A stretch of DNA of 64,000 bases, taken from the NCBI GenBank assembly GCA_009773515.1, contig WSXX01000001.1:216097-280096 (forward strand). Reading direction: 5' to 3'. The position numbers and the translations under genes are program-made. This stretch comes from Bacteroidota bacterium (GTDB lineage Bacteria; Bacteroidota; Bacteroidia; Bacteroidales; Lentimicrobiaceae). Positions 34,833-42,380 of the stretch are shown here, one piece after another (position 1 is the first letter of the stretch; each line of letters opens with the position of its first letter). The notes beneath the pieces are model-generated. The model saw nothing but the letters and a program-made list of their open reading frames with translations. It was not told where the DNA came from and did no database searches.

Positions 34833-35588
34833 CTAAGGCACAAATTTATAAGCATCATTTAATATAAACCACACAGCAACATCGCCGGTGCGGTATTTCG
34901 AATTGACATTCTTAACTTTTCTATTCAGAATTCTGCGGTTCGTTGTTTTCGGCGACATCATTCTGCGTATTGTCCGCTCGTCACGGTTAAATCCAACATC
35001 AAACGCAGTAGCGTAAAAACGTGCTTTGTCCTCTTCGTTTTTCCATTTGATATGGGCATAACGTTTGTCCATAATTTTGTTAAACATCACCAGATAACGC
35101 ACCTGCCATTCGATTGATTCAAGGCGGCGGGCTCTCTCGCTTCTTGCTTTCGATGTATTGGAAATTATAAATTTATAAGGACCGAGTTTTTGCCGGGTGT
35201 AAGTTCGTTCAACCAGTTCAGCAAAAGAAGGTTTCATTTGAAATCGCCCAACCGAATAATGTGCATATTTACGGCCCGAACTGATGTATAGTGTTCGCAT
35301 TGCACTGGCTTCAACAATATCGCGCAAAGCAGAATATCTGATCATAGAAGGAATAACAGCGCTTAATGCAATATCAGGCTGTAATTTCTCCTGATTCAGT
35401 GTATCGGTAATCCACGAATTCTTTATAAGAAAATCCAATGCATCATAGTATTTATTGCCAAGCTCAGATGAAAGATCTTTTACAGCAACTTTTTCCTGCG
35501 CTTGTGCCATAGCAGCACCAAAGCAGATTGCCACCAATAAAAGGGCAAAAGACAAAACGAAAGCAGATTTATATTTGTTTGAATTCAC
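34833..35588 (-). CDS. Secreted lysozyme-like protein of unknown activity
   Basis: The 251-residue protein has a signal peptide (1-28, AMAQAQ). The middle reads AVIPSMIRYSALRDIVEASA followed by YAHYSVGRFQMKPSFAELVE. This recalls the lysozyme/SLT fold, where a Ser-x-Gly-x-x-Q-x-x-P segment forms the substrate groove. In the related Bacteroidota proteins I remember, the segment before it contains Glu (PELIRYS); here it is PSMIRYS, so the catalytic acid seems to be missing. The C-terminus is basic. The function may be peptidoglycan binding rather than cutting. It stands alone, convergent with PUL 1. Confidence 0.6.
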   Translation of the reverse strand: MNSNKYKSAFVLSFALLLVAICFGAAMAQAQEKVAVKDLSSELGNKYYDALDFLIKNSWITDTLNQEKLQPDIALSAVIPSMIRYSALRDIVEASAMRTLYISSGRKYAHYSVGRFQMKPSFAELVERTYTRQKLGPYKFIISNTSKARSERARRLESIEWQVRYLVMFNKIMDKRYAHIKWKNEEDKARFYATAFDVGFNRDERTIRRMMSPKTTNRRILNRKVKNVNSKYRTGDVAVWFILNDAYKFVP

Positions 35589-35804
35589 AAATCGGGGAAT
35601 CGAACGATTTCAAAACAGAATGACAGTCATTTCCGGTAAAAAGTTCAAAAATAGAGGATTTCTTTTAAAGTTAAGGAAATTTTACAATTATAAACAGCTA
35701 ATAAAAGAAAATAGTGAAATAACTGTTTTTGGGGCTTCATTTCTCGGTAAAATATCAGTTTCAAAAATCTTTGGGTCACAAATCTTTGGCAAATTATCAG
35801 GCTT

Positions 35805-35819
35805 GTGTATGTTTAACAC
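35805..35819. promoter_or_regulatory. Weak third match to the PUL operator
   Basis: GTGTA-TGTTT-AACAC preceded by CTT. It agrees with the core GTGTA-N5-TACAC except for one base. It lies about 60 bases before the -7 element of the T9SS repeat protein. Confidence 0.35.
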
Positions 35820-35879
35820 TTTTTAATAAAAAAAAAATTGATTTTATAGTGTTATATAGCAATCTATAGAAAAATGCTC

Positions 35880-35887
35880 TATATTTG
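35880..35887 (+). promoter_or_regulatory. -7 promoter element TATATTTG
   Basis: A match to TAnnTTTG, 35 bases before the ATG at 35923. No TTG -33 box at the right distance, so it may need an activator. The 290 bases upstream to the lysozyme-like gene hold no other gene. Confidence 0.5.
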
Positions 35888-35922
35888 TGGTAGAAATAAT
35901 TAATAACCAAAACCAAACAACT

Positions 35923-37521
35923 ATGAGAAAAATTACTCTTTTAATTGTACTTATGTTCACCTTTTCATTTGCTTCGATAGCACAGGTTGTCGAAAACTTT
36001 GAAAGCATCAAAATGAACATTTTTGCACAGGGAACCAATGGATCAGTTTCAGTAGTTCCTAATCCTGACCCATCCGGAATCAACACCAGCGGTGTTGTGG
36101 CCAAAATGGTAAGAGGTTTTGATGGCGATCCCTGGTGCGGATGGTATGCAACCATTCCAGTTCCCATTGATTTCAATACCAATAAATACGTTCACTTAAA
36201 GGTATGGAAACCACGCATCAGTCCAGTGAAATTCAAAATCGAAGAAGGTGAAACCGGAAACGTTGAAGTGGCATCAATGAACCCCCAAACCGTTGTAAAC
36301 GGATGGGAAGAATTGGTTTTTGACTTTACTGCTGCTACCGGTCCTTATGTTAAGATTGTTTTCTTCCCCGACTTTGAAGATCCCCTCACCCTCACCGAGG
36401 ACATCACAGTTTATTTAGATGATATCTATGTAAACAACGACCCGACTCCTGGTAGTGCGCCAGTGCAGCTTATTGAAGATTATGAGCATATTCCACTCAA
36501 CATTATGCTTGGCGGAGCAGAAGATCTGAGTAAATTCACGCTGATTCAGAATCCTGATAAATCAGGAGTTAACCTGAGTGATTATGTTATTCAGTTCGAT
36601 CGCGATAAAGACGGTGTTCCCTGGGGCGGATTCTGGTCAGCTCTTCCTGCTCCGGTTGATGTTACCGAAAACAAGTACGTTCACGTAAAAGTATGGAAAC
36701 CCCGCATTAGCGAGTTAAAATTCAAACTTGAAGGTGGAGCAGCAGGTACACTGGAAATTCCTTCCAGTGCTCCTCAGTTGACTACCAATGCATGGGAAGA
36801 TATCGTTTTCGATTACTCAGAAAAAACCGGAACCTATCCAATCATTGCTTTCCTTCCGGATTTCTCTACTCCTGTTGGCCTAGATAATGACATTGTTCTC
36901 TATTTTGATGATATCATTATAAATAATGATCCCAATCCAATGACCCCCCCTCAGCTTACACTGCATGTTGACATGACAGAAGCTGGTGATATGACTGGTG
37001 TACCTGTATATCTTGCAGGCGCATTGGGTGGTGTTTATGGAACCTGGAGTGAGCCGGGAACAAACGAAAACAACCAAATGTTGGATCCTGACGGTGACAA
37101 AATTTATTCTATAACCATTTTCCTTCCTGACGGACTTTATGCTTTCAAATTCTTCAAAGGTGCCGGATGGGGCGCAGGCGATCCGGCTCCGGGCGGAGAC
37201 AGAGTACTGAACTACGCAGGTACAATGGATGTTACCTACAAGTGGGGCGTTCAGGGTGCACTCAGTGTTCCTCAGAATCCACTGGTTGACAAAATTAAAA
37301 TGTATCCTAACCCTGTTAGCAGCGAACTGATTATCAGCAATTCTGTTGAAGTTAAAGAGGTAACCATTACTTCTATGCTTGGTCAGATTGTTGGAACTTA
37401 TCAGATCAATGGAATTGGCAGAACAGCAATCAACACCGCAGATCTTAGCAACGGACTCTATTTCGTTTCTTTCTACGGAAAAGATGGTAGCCGCCTCGTT
37501 CAGAAACTGGTGAAGAACTAA
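35923..37521 (+). CDS. T9SS-exported protein with two duplicated beta-sandwich domains and a starch-binding-like domain
   Basis: The ATG at 35923 gives 532 aa with a signal peptide (1-20, ASIAQ); an upstream GTG overlaps the promoter. Two homologous modules (about 22-175 and 183-335) share PDPSG(I/V)N, W(C/G)G(W/F), NKYVH(L/V)KVWKPRIS and YLDDIYVNND-like ends, a galactose-binding-like carbohydrate-binding pattern. A third module (about 340-445) with YLAGALGGVYGTWSEPG and DGLYAFKFFKGAGW resembles CBM20/48-like folds. A T9SS tail ends the protein (KIKMYPNPVSSELIIS). No catalytic domain is seen, so it is probably a surface glycan-binding protein that works with the flanking PUL operons. Confidence 0.78.
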   Translation: MRKITLLIVLMFTFSFASIAQVVENFESIKMNIFAQGTNGSVSVVPNPDPSGINTSGVVAKMVRGFDGDPWCGWYATIPVPIDFNTNKYVHLKVWKPRISPVKFKIEEGETGNVEVASMNPQTVVNGWEELVFDFTAATGPYVKIVFFPDFEDPLTLTEDITVYLDDIYVNNDPTPGSAPVQLIEDYEHIPLNIMLGGAEDLSKFTLIQNPDKSGVNLSDYVIQFDRDKDGVPWGGFWSALPAPVDVTENKYVHVKVWKPRISELKFKLEGGAAGTLEIPSSAPQLTTNAWEDIVFDYSEKTGTYPIIAFLPDFSTPVGLDNDIVLYFDDIIINNDPNPMTPPQLTLHVDMTEAGDMTGVPVYLAGALGGVYGTWSEPGTNENNQMLDPDGDKIYSITIFLPDGLYAFKFFKGAGWGAGDPAPGGDRVLNYAGTMDVTYKWGVQGALSVPQNPLVDKIKMYPNPVSSELIISNSVEVKEVTITSMLGQIVGTYQINGIGRTAINTADLSNGLYFVSFYGKDGSRLVQKLVKN

Positions 37522-37542
37522 TTAGTTATTCTGATTCTAATG

Positions 37543-37571
37543 AAAAGCCTCCTTTCCGGGGGCTTTTTTTA
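37543..37571 (+). terminator. Terminator after the T9SS binding protein
   Basis: AAAGCCTCC-tttcc-GGGGGCTTT followed by TTTTATTTT, about 20 bases after the stop codon. Confidence 0.85.
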
Positions 37572-37713
37572 TTTTGCGACTGCCGGAAATCAAAAGCCAG
37601 TTCGATATTTTAACGTGAATTTAACGAATATACTTGTTGAATTAGCGTTAATTTATCATGCATTTTGTTTTTTTCGCGTCTTCTTCTGTTTTAAAAACCA
37701 TGAACCGCTTCTC

Positions 37714-37860
37714 GGCTAAGCGGCATTTGCAATGCCGCTTTGAACATCATTGAATTTGTAATTTAATATATATGCCCGACTGATTCATTCCTTAAGTCGC
37801 TTATTTGGATAATTGCAAATTATCCAGTGTTCAGAGCGGCATTGCAAATGCCGCTCAGCC
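37714..37860. repeat. BIME-like pair of inverted REP palindromes
   Basis: Each half contains the palindrome CGGCATTtgcAATGCCG. The two 32-base halves (37714-37745 and 37829-37860) are reverse complements with two mismatches. Between them GGATAATT-gc-AAATTATCC forms a third small palindrome. The structure looks like a bacterial interspersed mosaic element. No coding frame is present. Confidence 0.8.
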
Positions 37861-37900
37861 TTCATTGGTTTCTCCCTTTCGGGGATAGAACTCAAAAATA

Positions 37901-37926
37901 ATTTGAGCATAATGCGGAGATGACAG
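37901..37926. repeat. Short interspersed repeat, copy 1 (26 bp)
   Basis: ATTTGAGCATAATGCGGAGA plus TGACAG is identical to 59764-59789. Both are preceded by AACTCAA, so that CTCAAA...TTTGAG can pair. It lies in intergenic DNA. Confidence 0.8.
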
Positions 37927-37950
37927 TCAAATCAAGCGTTTAAACACTTC

Positions 37951-37970
37951 GTTCCGATAGCTATCGGAAC
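37951..37970. repeat. 20-base perfect palindrome before the DHS-like gene
   Basis: GTTCCGATAGCTATCGGAAC is fully self-complementary, followed by ggaggactttttt. This type of GATAGCTATC hairpin looks like a dispersed element; it could act as a terminator with the T run. Confidence 0.7.
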
Positions 37971-38061
37971 GGAGGACTTTTTTAATTGTAGCTTTATCAC
38001 AATATCCCGTTCTCCAATTCAATACCTGTTTACTCAGACCTTATTCCGGAGCAATTATTCT

Positions 38062-38069
38062 TATCTTTG
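38062..38069 (+). promoter_or_regulatory. -7 promoter element TATCTTTG
   Basis: A TAnnTTTG match 17 bases before the ATG at 38086, so the transcript leader is very short. Confidence 0.45.
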
Positions 38070-38085
38070 CAAAAAAATATACATC

Positions 38086-39060
38086 ATGAACAGAGGACCC
38101 ATTTCACAATTTATCGAGCACCATTACCGCCATTTTAATTCTGCCGCATTGGTTGATGCCGCCAAAGGCTACGAAAAACATCTGGCCGAAAACGGAAAAA
38201 TGATGATCACCCTTGCCGGAGCCATGAGCACGGCCGAACTGGGAATATCTCTTGCTGAAATGATCCGTCAGGATAAAGTACAGATTATCAGCTGTACAGG
38301 CGCCAACCTTGAAGAAGACATTATGAATCTGGTGGCTCACAGTCACTACAAAAGGGTACCTAACTACCGTGATCTTACCCCGGAACAGGAATATGAATTG
38401 CTTGAAAAAGGGCTGAACCGCGTTACTGATACCTGTATCCCCGAAGAAGAAGCCTTCCGCAGAATTCAGCACCACATCGAAAAAATATGGAAAGATGCCC
38501 AGGCAGCTAGTGAACGTTACTTCCCTCATGAATACATGTACAAGCTGCTTTTGAGCAAAGCAATGGAGCCGGATTATGAAATTGATCCAAAACATTCGTG
38601 GATGCTGGCTGCTGCAGAGAAAAATCTGCCCATTATTGTTCCCGGATGGGAAGACAGTACCATGGGAAATATTTTTGCATCATACTGCATCAAAGGTGAG
38701 TTGAATCCTTCAACCATGAAATCCGGGATTGAATATATGGTATGGCTTTCGGATTGGTACCGTAAAAATTCAGCTGGCAAAGGTGTTGGATTTTTCCAGA
38801 TCGGCGGTGGAATTGCCGGCGATTTCCCCATTTGTGTAGTTCCCATGATGTATCAGGATCTGGAGTGGCACGATGTTCCGTTCTGGTCGTATTTTTGCCA
38901 GATAAGTGATTCAACAACTTCCTATGGCTCATATTCCGGCGCAGTTCCAAATGAAAAAATTACCTGGGGAAAACTGGATATTGACACTCCGAAGTTTATT
39001 GTTGAGAGTGATGCAACTATTGTTGCACCGCTGATTTTTGCCTGGTTGCTCAAGTGGTAA
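38086..39060 (+). CDS. Deoxyhypusine synthase family protein
   Basis: The 324-residue cytoplasmic protein has the deoxyhypusine synthase fold. MITLAGAMSTAELGISLAEMI is near the N-terminus, then SCTGANLEEDI, VPGWEDSTMGNIFAS, GVGFFQIGGGIAGDFPI, and the catalytic segment ITWGKLDID with Lys296 in the place of human Lys329. Bacteria lack eIF5A, so bacterial members are thought to transfer the aminobutyl group of spermidine to other amines, for example making homospermidine from putrescine. Arginine decarboxylase and agmatinase-like genes 9 kb away would supply putrescine. The gene has its own promoter and terminator. Product identity (homospermidine or another polyamine) is not decided by sequence. 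Confidence 0.85.
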   Translation: MNRGPISQFIEHHYRHFNSAALVDAAKGYEKHLAENGKMMITLAGAMSTAELGISLAEMIRQDKVQIISCTGANLEEDIMNLVAHSHYKRVPNYRDLTPEQEYELLEKGLNRVTDTCIPEEEAFRRIQHHIEKIWKDAQAASERYFPHEYMYKLLLSKAMEPDYEIDPKHSWMLAAAEKNLPIIVPGWEDSTMGNIFASYCIKGELNPSTMKSGIEYMVWLSDWYRKNSAGKGVGFFQIGGGIAGDFPICVVPMMYQDLEWHDVPFWSYFCQISDSTTSYGSYSGAVPNEKITWGKLDIDTPKFIVESDATIVAPLIFAWLLKW

Positions 39061-39120
39061 GCTTTCTCAGATTCTGATATTTCTTAGAACAGTATAAAGG
39101 CTTTCTTATGATAAAAAAGA

Positions 39121-39158
39121 AAAACCTGCTTGACTTTTAAAGTTAAGCAGGTTTTTTT
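39121..39158. terminator. Terminator after the DHS-like gene
   Basis: AAACCTGCTTGAC-ttttaaa-GTTAAGCAGGTTTTTTT: stem of about 12 bp with A and T runs on both sides. It could serve both this gene and the convergent GH30 operon. Confidence 0.88.
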
Positions 39159-39264
39159 CGATTTTTTCCTTCCGCAAGTCAGGGTTTGACTAATAGAAAA
39201 CATGAGCTTGCAAAACTAAAAATATCAAGTCAAGCCCTGACTTTGATAACCTTTACTGAATCAA

Positions 39265-40728
39265 TTACCACACAAATGTTGCAACCGAAACTGCCGGAAT
39301 ATTCACTGTAAAGATTGTACTATCCTGTTCAACAGCAAATGAGGTGGTTTGATTTCCGTAATTTGCAGCAATCAAAACCATAGTGCCATCTGTATTGCGA
39401 AAGGCAACAACTCCGGCGTCACCGGCGGACTGTGGCAAATTGCCAGAAACCCTGACAGCTCCGGGTCTTACAAACTTTGAGAAATGCGCAATTGCATAAT
39501 ATTCTTCATTCCTTGTGATTTCGCCACTTGTTGAATTTATTGTAATTACGCCCCGGCAATTATTACAGCCATTGTTTTGCGGACCGTAATTTTCGTCAAG
39601 AGCCAGATTCCAGAGCAATGCATTTTTTGACCAGTTTCGGGCAGTCCCGATAAAGATATTGCGCATATTCCACATCAGGTTTCCGGCAAAGTCAGTTGCC
39701 CAGGCTCCTCCTGAAATCTCGGTAAAATATAAACCTTTGTCAGGATGCGCATTATGAACTGTTGACATTGCTGAAACATCGCCGGCATAAGCATGAAATG
39801 CCGAACCAGCAACATACTGTTTTGCAGCAGGATCATTCAGAATGGTGATGGGATAATTAGGTTCGTCCCAATTGTGATCATAAGTGATAATCTTTGTTTT
39901 CAATCCCGCAGCTGTAAATTTCGGCCCCAGATGGCTTTTGATAAAGTTGAGCTGCTCAGTTGCCTGCATCTCCATGCACGGATAATTTGCAGTAAAATGC
40001 AAGGGCTCATTCTGAATTGTGATGGCATCAATAGAAATGTCTTCCTGTTGCATTGCATTTATATACCTTACAAAATAATCGGCATATACATCGTAGCTGG
40101 CTGTTTTAAGTTTGCCACCTTTCAGATTGTTGTTGGTTTTCATCCATGCCGGCGGACTCCATGGCGACCCCAACACTTTTATATCCGGCACTACCTGAAG
40201 AATCTCTTTCATTACCGGAATCACATCATCATGATCCTGAGCCAGTGAAAACTGCTTTAGCTCAAAATCGGTTTGTCCGGATGGCAGATCATTATAGGTA
40301 AAATCGGAAAGCGAAAAATCAGAAGCACCCATGGTTAATCGCAGGTATGAAACTCCGATGCCATCAGCAGGATTAAACAGTTCATTCAGGAGTGTCTGTC
40401 GGGCCGAAGGAGTTAATTTACGATTAATCAGCCAGGCTGACGATCCGGTTAACGCTGCTCCATAACCTTCAACTTCCTGAAACTTAAATCCTGTATCTAT
40501 CCTCATCACAGCCATTCCGGTCGGAACCGATTGGATAAACTCAATCTCATTCTGTTTCGCGAAAAGCGCAGTTTTATCTCCTTTGGTAAGGAATACCTGA
40601 ACTTTCCTGCCATCTGGTGGATTGTCGGGATCATTGGGCTTAGTCTTGTCTTTCCCGGCACAGGAAATAATTCCTCCCAGCAGAAGGAAAGCCATAAGCA
40701 ATCGTGATATGGTTTGATAGAGTTTCAT
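39265..40728 (-). CDS. GH30 family glycoside hydrolase lipoprotein (PUL 2)
   Basis: The ATG at 40728 gives 487 aa with a lipobox GIISC (Cys23); an upstream ATG adds 8 residues before the signal and is less likely. The (beta/alpha)8 catalytic domain shows GYGAALTGSSAWLI, LRLTMGASDFSL and SPWSPPAWMKTN. The acid/base Glu241 is in ITIQNEPLHF and the nucleophile Glu337 in YFTEISGG. The C-terminal side is a beta-sandwich. GH30 includes beta-glucosylceramidases and beta-1,6-glucanases; GH30 enzymes in Bacteroidota PULs often act on beta-glucan side chains. It is the last gene of the PKD-SusC-SusD-GH30 operon. Confidence 0.9.
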   Translation of the reverse strand: MKLYQTISRLLMAFLLLGGIISCAGKDKTKPNDPDNPPDGRKVQVFLTKGDKTALFAKQNEIEFIQSVPTGMAVMRIDTGFKFQEVEGYGAALTGSSAWLINRKLTPSARQTLLNELFNPADGIGVSYLRLTMGASDFSLSDFTYNDLPSGQTDFELKQFSLAQDHDDVIPVMKEILQVVPDIKVLGSPWSPPAWMKTNNNLKGGKLKTASYDVYADYFVRYINAMQQEDISIDAITIQNEPLHFTANYPCMEMQATEQLNFIKSHLGPKFTAAGLKTKIITYDHNWDEPNYPITILNDPAAKQYVAGSAFHAYAGDVSAMSTVHNAHPDKGLYFTEISGGAWATDFAGNLMWNMRNIFIGTARNWSKNALLWNLALDENYGPQNNGCNNCRGVITINSTSGEITRNEEYYAIAHFSKFVRPGAVRVSGNLPQSAGDAGVVAFRNTDGTMVLIAANYGNQTTSFAVEQDSTIFTVNIPAVSVATFVW

Positions 40729-40823
40729 GATATAAGGATGTAAAAGAAACAAAAAGTATTTTTAATCGACTCCCGCTGCCTGATCCTGAAGGCAATAATC
40801 ATTTTTGCATGATCAGTGATAAG

Positions 40824-40858
40824 GCCTAGGCGCATCTTTTGTTGAGATGCGCCTAGGC
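40824..40858. terminator. Intercistronic hairpin between SusD and GH30 genes
   Basis: GCCTAGGCGCATCT-tttgttg-AGATGCGCCTAGGC is a perfect 14-bp stem with no T-run. It lies between two minus-strand operon genes, so it could attenuate or protect the mRNA and lower or separate GH30 expression. Confidence 0.65.
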
Positions 40859-40907
40859 TGATATATTTCATACCGCAGGATTTCAATCCGAAATCCGAAA
40901 TCCGAAA

Positions 40908-42368
40908 TCAATACCCCGGGTTCTGAGTCAGCAGTTCATTTTTATCCAGCTCCGATTGGGGAATAGGCCACAAAAGTCCGTTTGGTGTAAGATTATAGCC
41001 GTATTTATTCCCATCAGGACCAATCGCATTATTAATCACTTCAATGGCCCGGCCTGTTCGTTTAAGGTCGAACCACCGGTGACCTTCAAATGCCAGTTCC
41101 AAACGGCGTTCCTTTTCAATGGCAAGTCGCATGGATTCCTGCGTAGTTGCTGTTGTATTAGGAAGGTCAACACGGCTTCTGATCTGATTTACAAGAGTTG
41201 CAGCAGCGCTAACGTCACCTTGCTCATTCAGGGCTTCGGCTTTGAGAAGGATAATATCGGCCAATCTTACCAGAATGTAGTTCTGTGGACTTGGAGAAGT
41301 TATAATCCTGTATTTATTTGTAAAAGGATAATTTGCTGCAGGCCAGTTTGCATCCGACCATTTGCCTGTAACATTCTCAAAAGAGATGGAAGAGTTTTTA
41401 CGAATCAAATCATTTTCATCATCGAATGCTTTCGCCAGGTCATTTGAAGGAATATTGAATTTCTTCCAGTCCGTTCCTCTGAACATGCTTGCACCCCAGT
41501 TGGCATTGCTTGATGTTCCCTCATAATTTACTTCAAAAATTGATTCTGAAGAATTCTCATTCTGGTTATTCCAAAGCATATCATACTCAGGTAAAAGGGA
41601 ATATCCTCCACTGATTACAGCATCGCAATATTGCAGCACTTTTGCATAATCCTTTTGATCCAAGGTTGCATAAACCTTTGCCAGATATGCATTAACAGCA
41701 CCTTTTGTTGCAAAACCTTTGTGAGGTTGTGTGGTTTTAACATGTTCCAGAGCATATTCAAGATCGGCAATAATAAGGGCATACACGTCCTCTTTGGGTT
41801 TGCGCTCAGGGTATAACTGTGAGAAGATTTCATCGAGGTTGCCTGCACTTACGCTGGTAACTTCTTTTATCTGTAAAGGAACATCACCCCAAAGCTGCAC
41901 CGCCTGGAAGTACATTACAGCCCTCACAAATGAGGCTTCACCTTTTATTTCGCGTTTGCGCTGATCAGAAAGTGATGGATCGGGTGTAATTTCAACATTA
42001 TTGATCACAAGATTGGCCTTGCCGATGGTTTGATAGAGGTATGCCCAGTCGCGGCTTACATTTGAGTTGGTTGCCACTATGCGATAATCAGCTATCTGGA
42101 AATTAGCCGGATTATCAGCTCCTGCATATGCATCATCAGATTGTGCATCTCCGTTTACAAGGAAATCGAGTTGCCAGTATTCGTTCTGGAAATCACCATA
42201 AACGGCACTTAAAGCAGCTTCTACTTCATTGGCTGTTTTAAAGATGGTGTCACCTTCCTGTTCGATAAATACTGAATTTCCGGTTGGCTGAGTGTCGAGA
42301 AATTTCTCGCACGACGAGAGTGAAATGACAAACAGCAACAAAAAGCTGGTTTTTATTATGATTTTCAT
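40908..42368 (-). CDS. susD: SusD/RagB-type glycan-binding lipoprotein (PUL 2)
   Basis: The 486-residue protein has a lipobox LSSC (Cys20). SusD features: FLDTQPTGNSVF, EASFVRAVMYFQAVQLWGDVPL, ILVRLADIILLKAEALNEQG and a C-terminal ELAFEGHRWFDLKRTGRAIEV ... LTQNPGY. It works with the SusC protein encoded 12 bases upstream. It is only loosely similar to the SusD of PUL 1, so the two pairs probably bind different fragments or glycans. Confidence 0.95.
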   Translation of the reverse strand: MKIIIKTSFLLLFVISLSSCEKFLDTQPTGNSVFIEQEGDTIFKTANEVEAALSAVYGDFQNEYWQLDFLVNGDAQSDDAYAGADNPANFQIADYRIVATNSNVSRDWAYLYQTIGKANLVINNVEITPDPSLSDQRKREIKGEASFVRAVMYFQAVQLWGDVPLQIKEVTSVSAGNLDEIFSQLYPERKPKEDVYALIIADLEYALEHVKTTQPHKGFATKGAVNAYLAKVYATLDQKDYAKVLQYCDAVISGGYSLLPEYDMLWNNQNENSSESIFEVNYEGTSSNANWGASMFRGTDWKKFNIPSNDLAKAFDDENDLIRKNSSISFENVTGKWSDANWPAANYPFTNKYRIITSPSPQNYILVRLADIILLKAEALNEQGDVSAAATLVNQIRSRVDLPNTTATTQESMRLAIEKERRLELAFEGHRWFDLKRTGRAIEVINNAIGPDGNKYGYNLTPNGLLWPIPQSELDKNELLTQNPGY

Positions 42369-42380
42369 GGTTTCGAGATT

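Noticed and set aside
35626..35826. Plus-strand frame upstream of the T9SS protein
   Set aside because: It begins inside the opposite-strand lysozyme-like gene and runs through its promoter region; no domain is visible.
38086..39060. True deoxyhypusine synthase acting on eIF5A
   Set aside because: Bacteria lack eIF5A; only the family assignment is kept.
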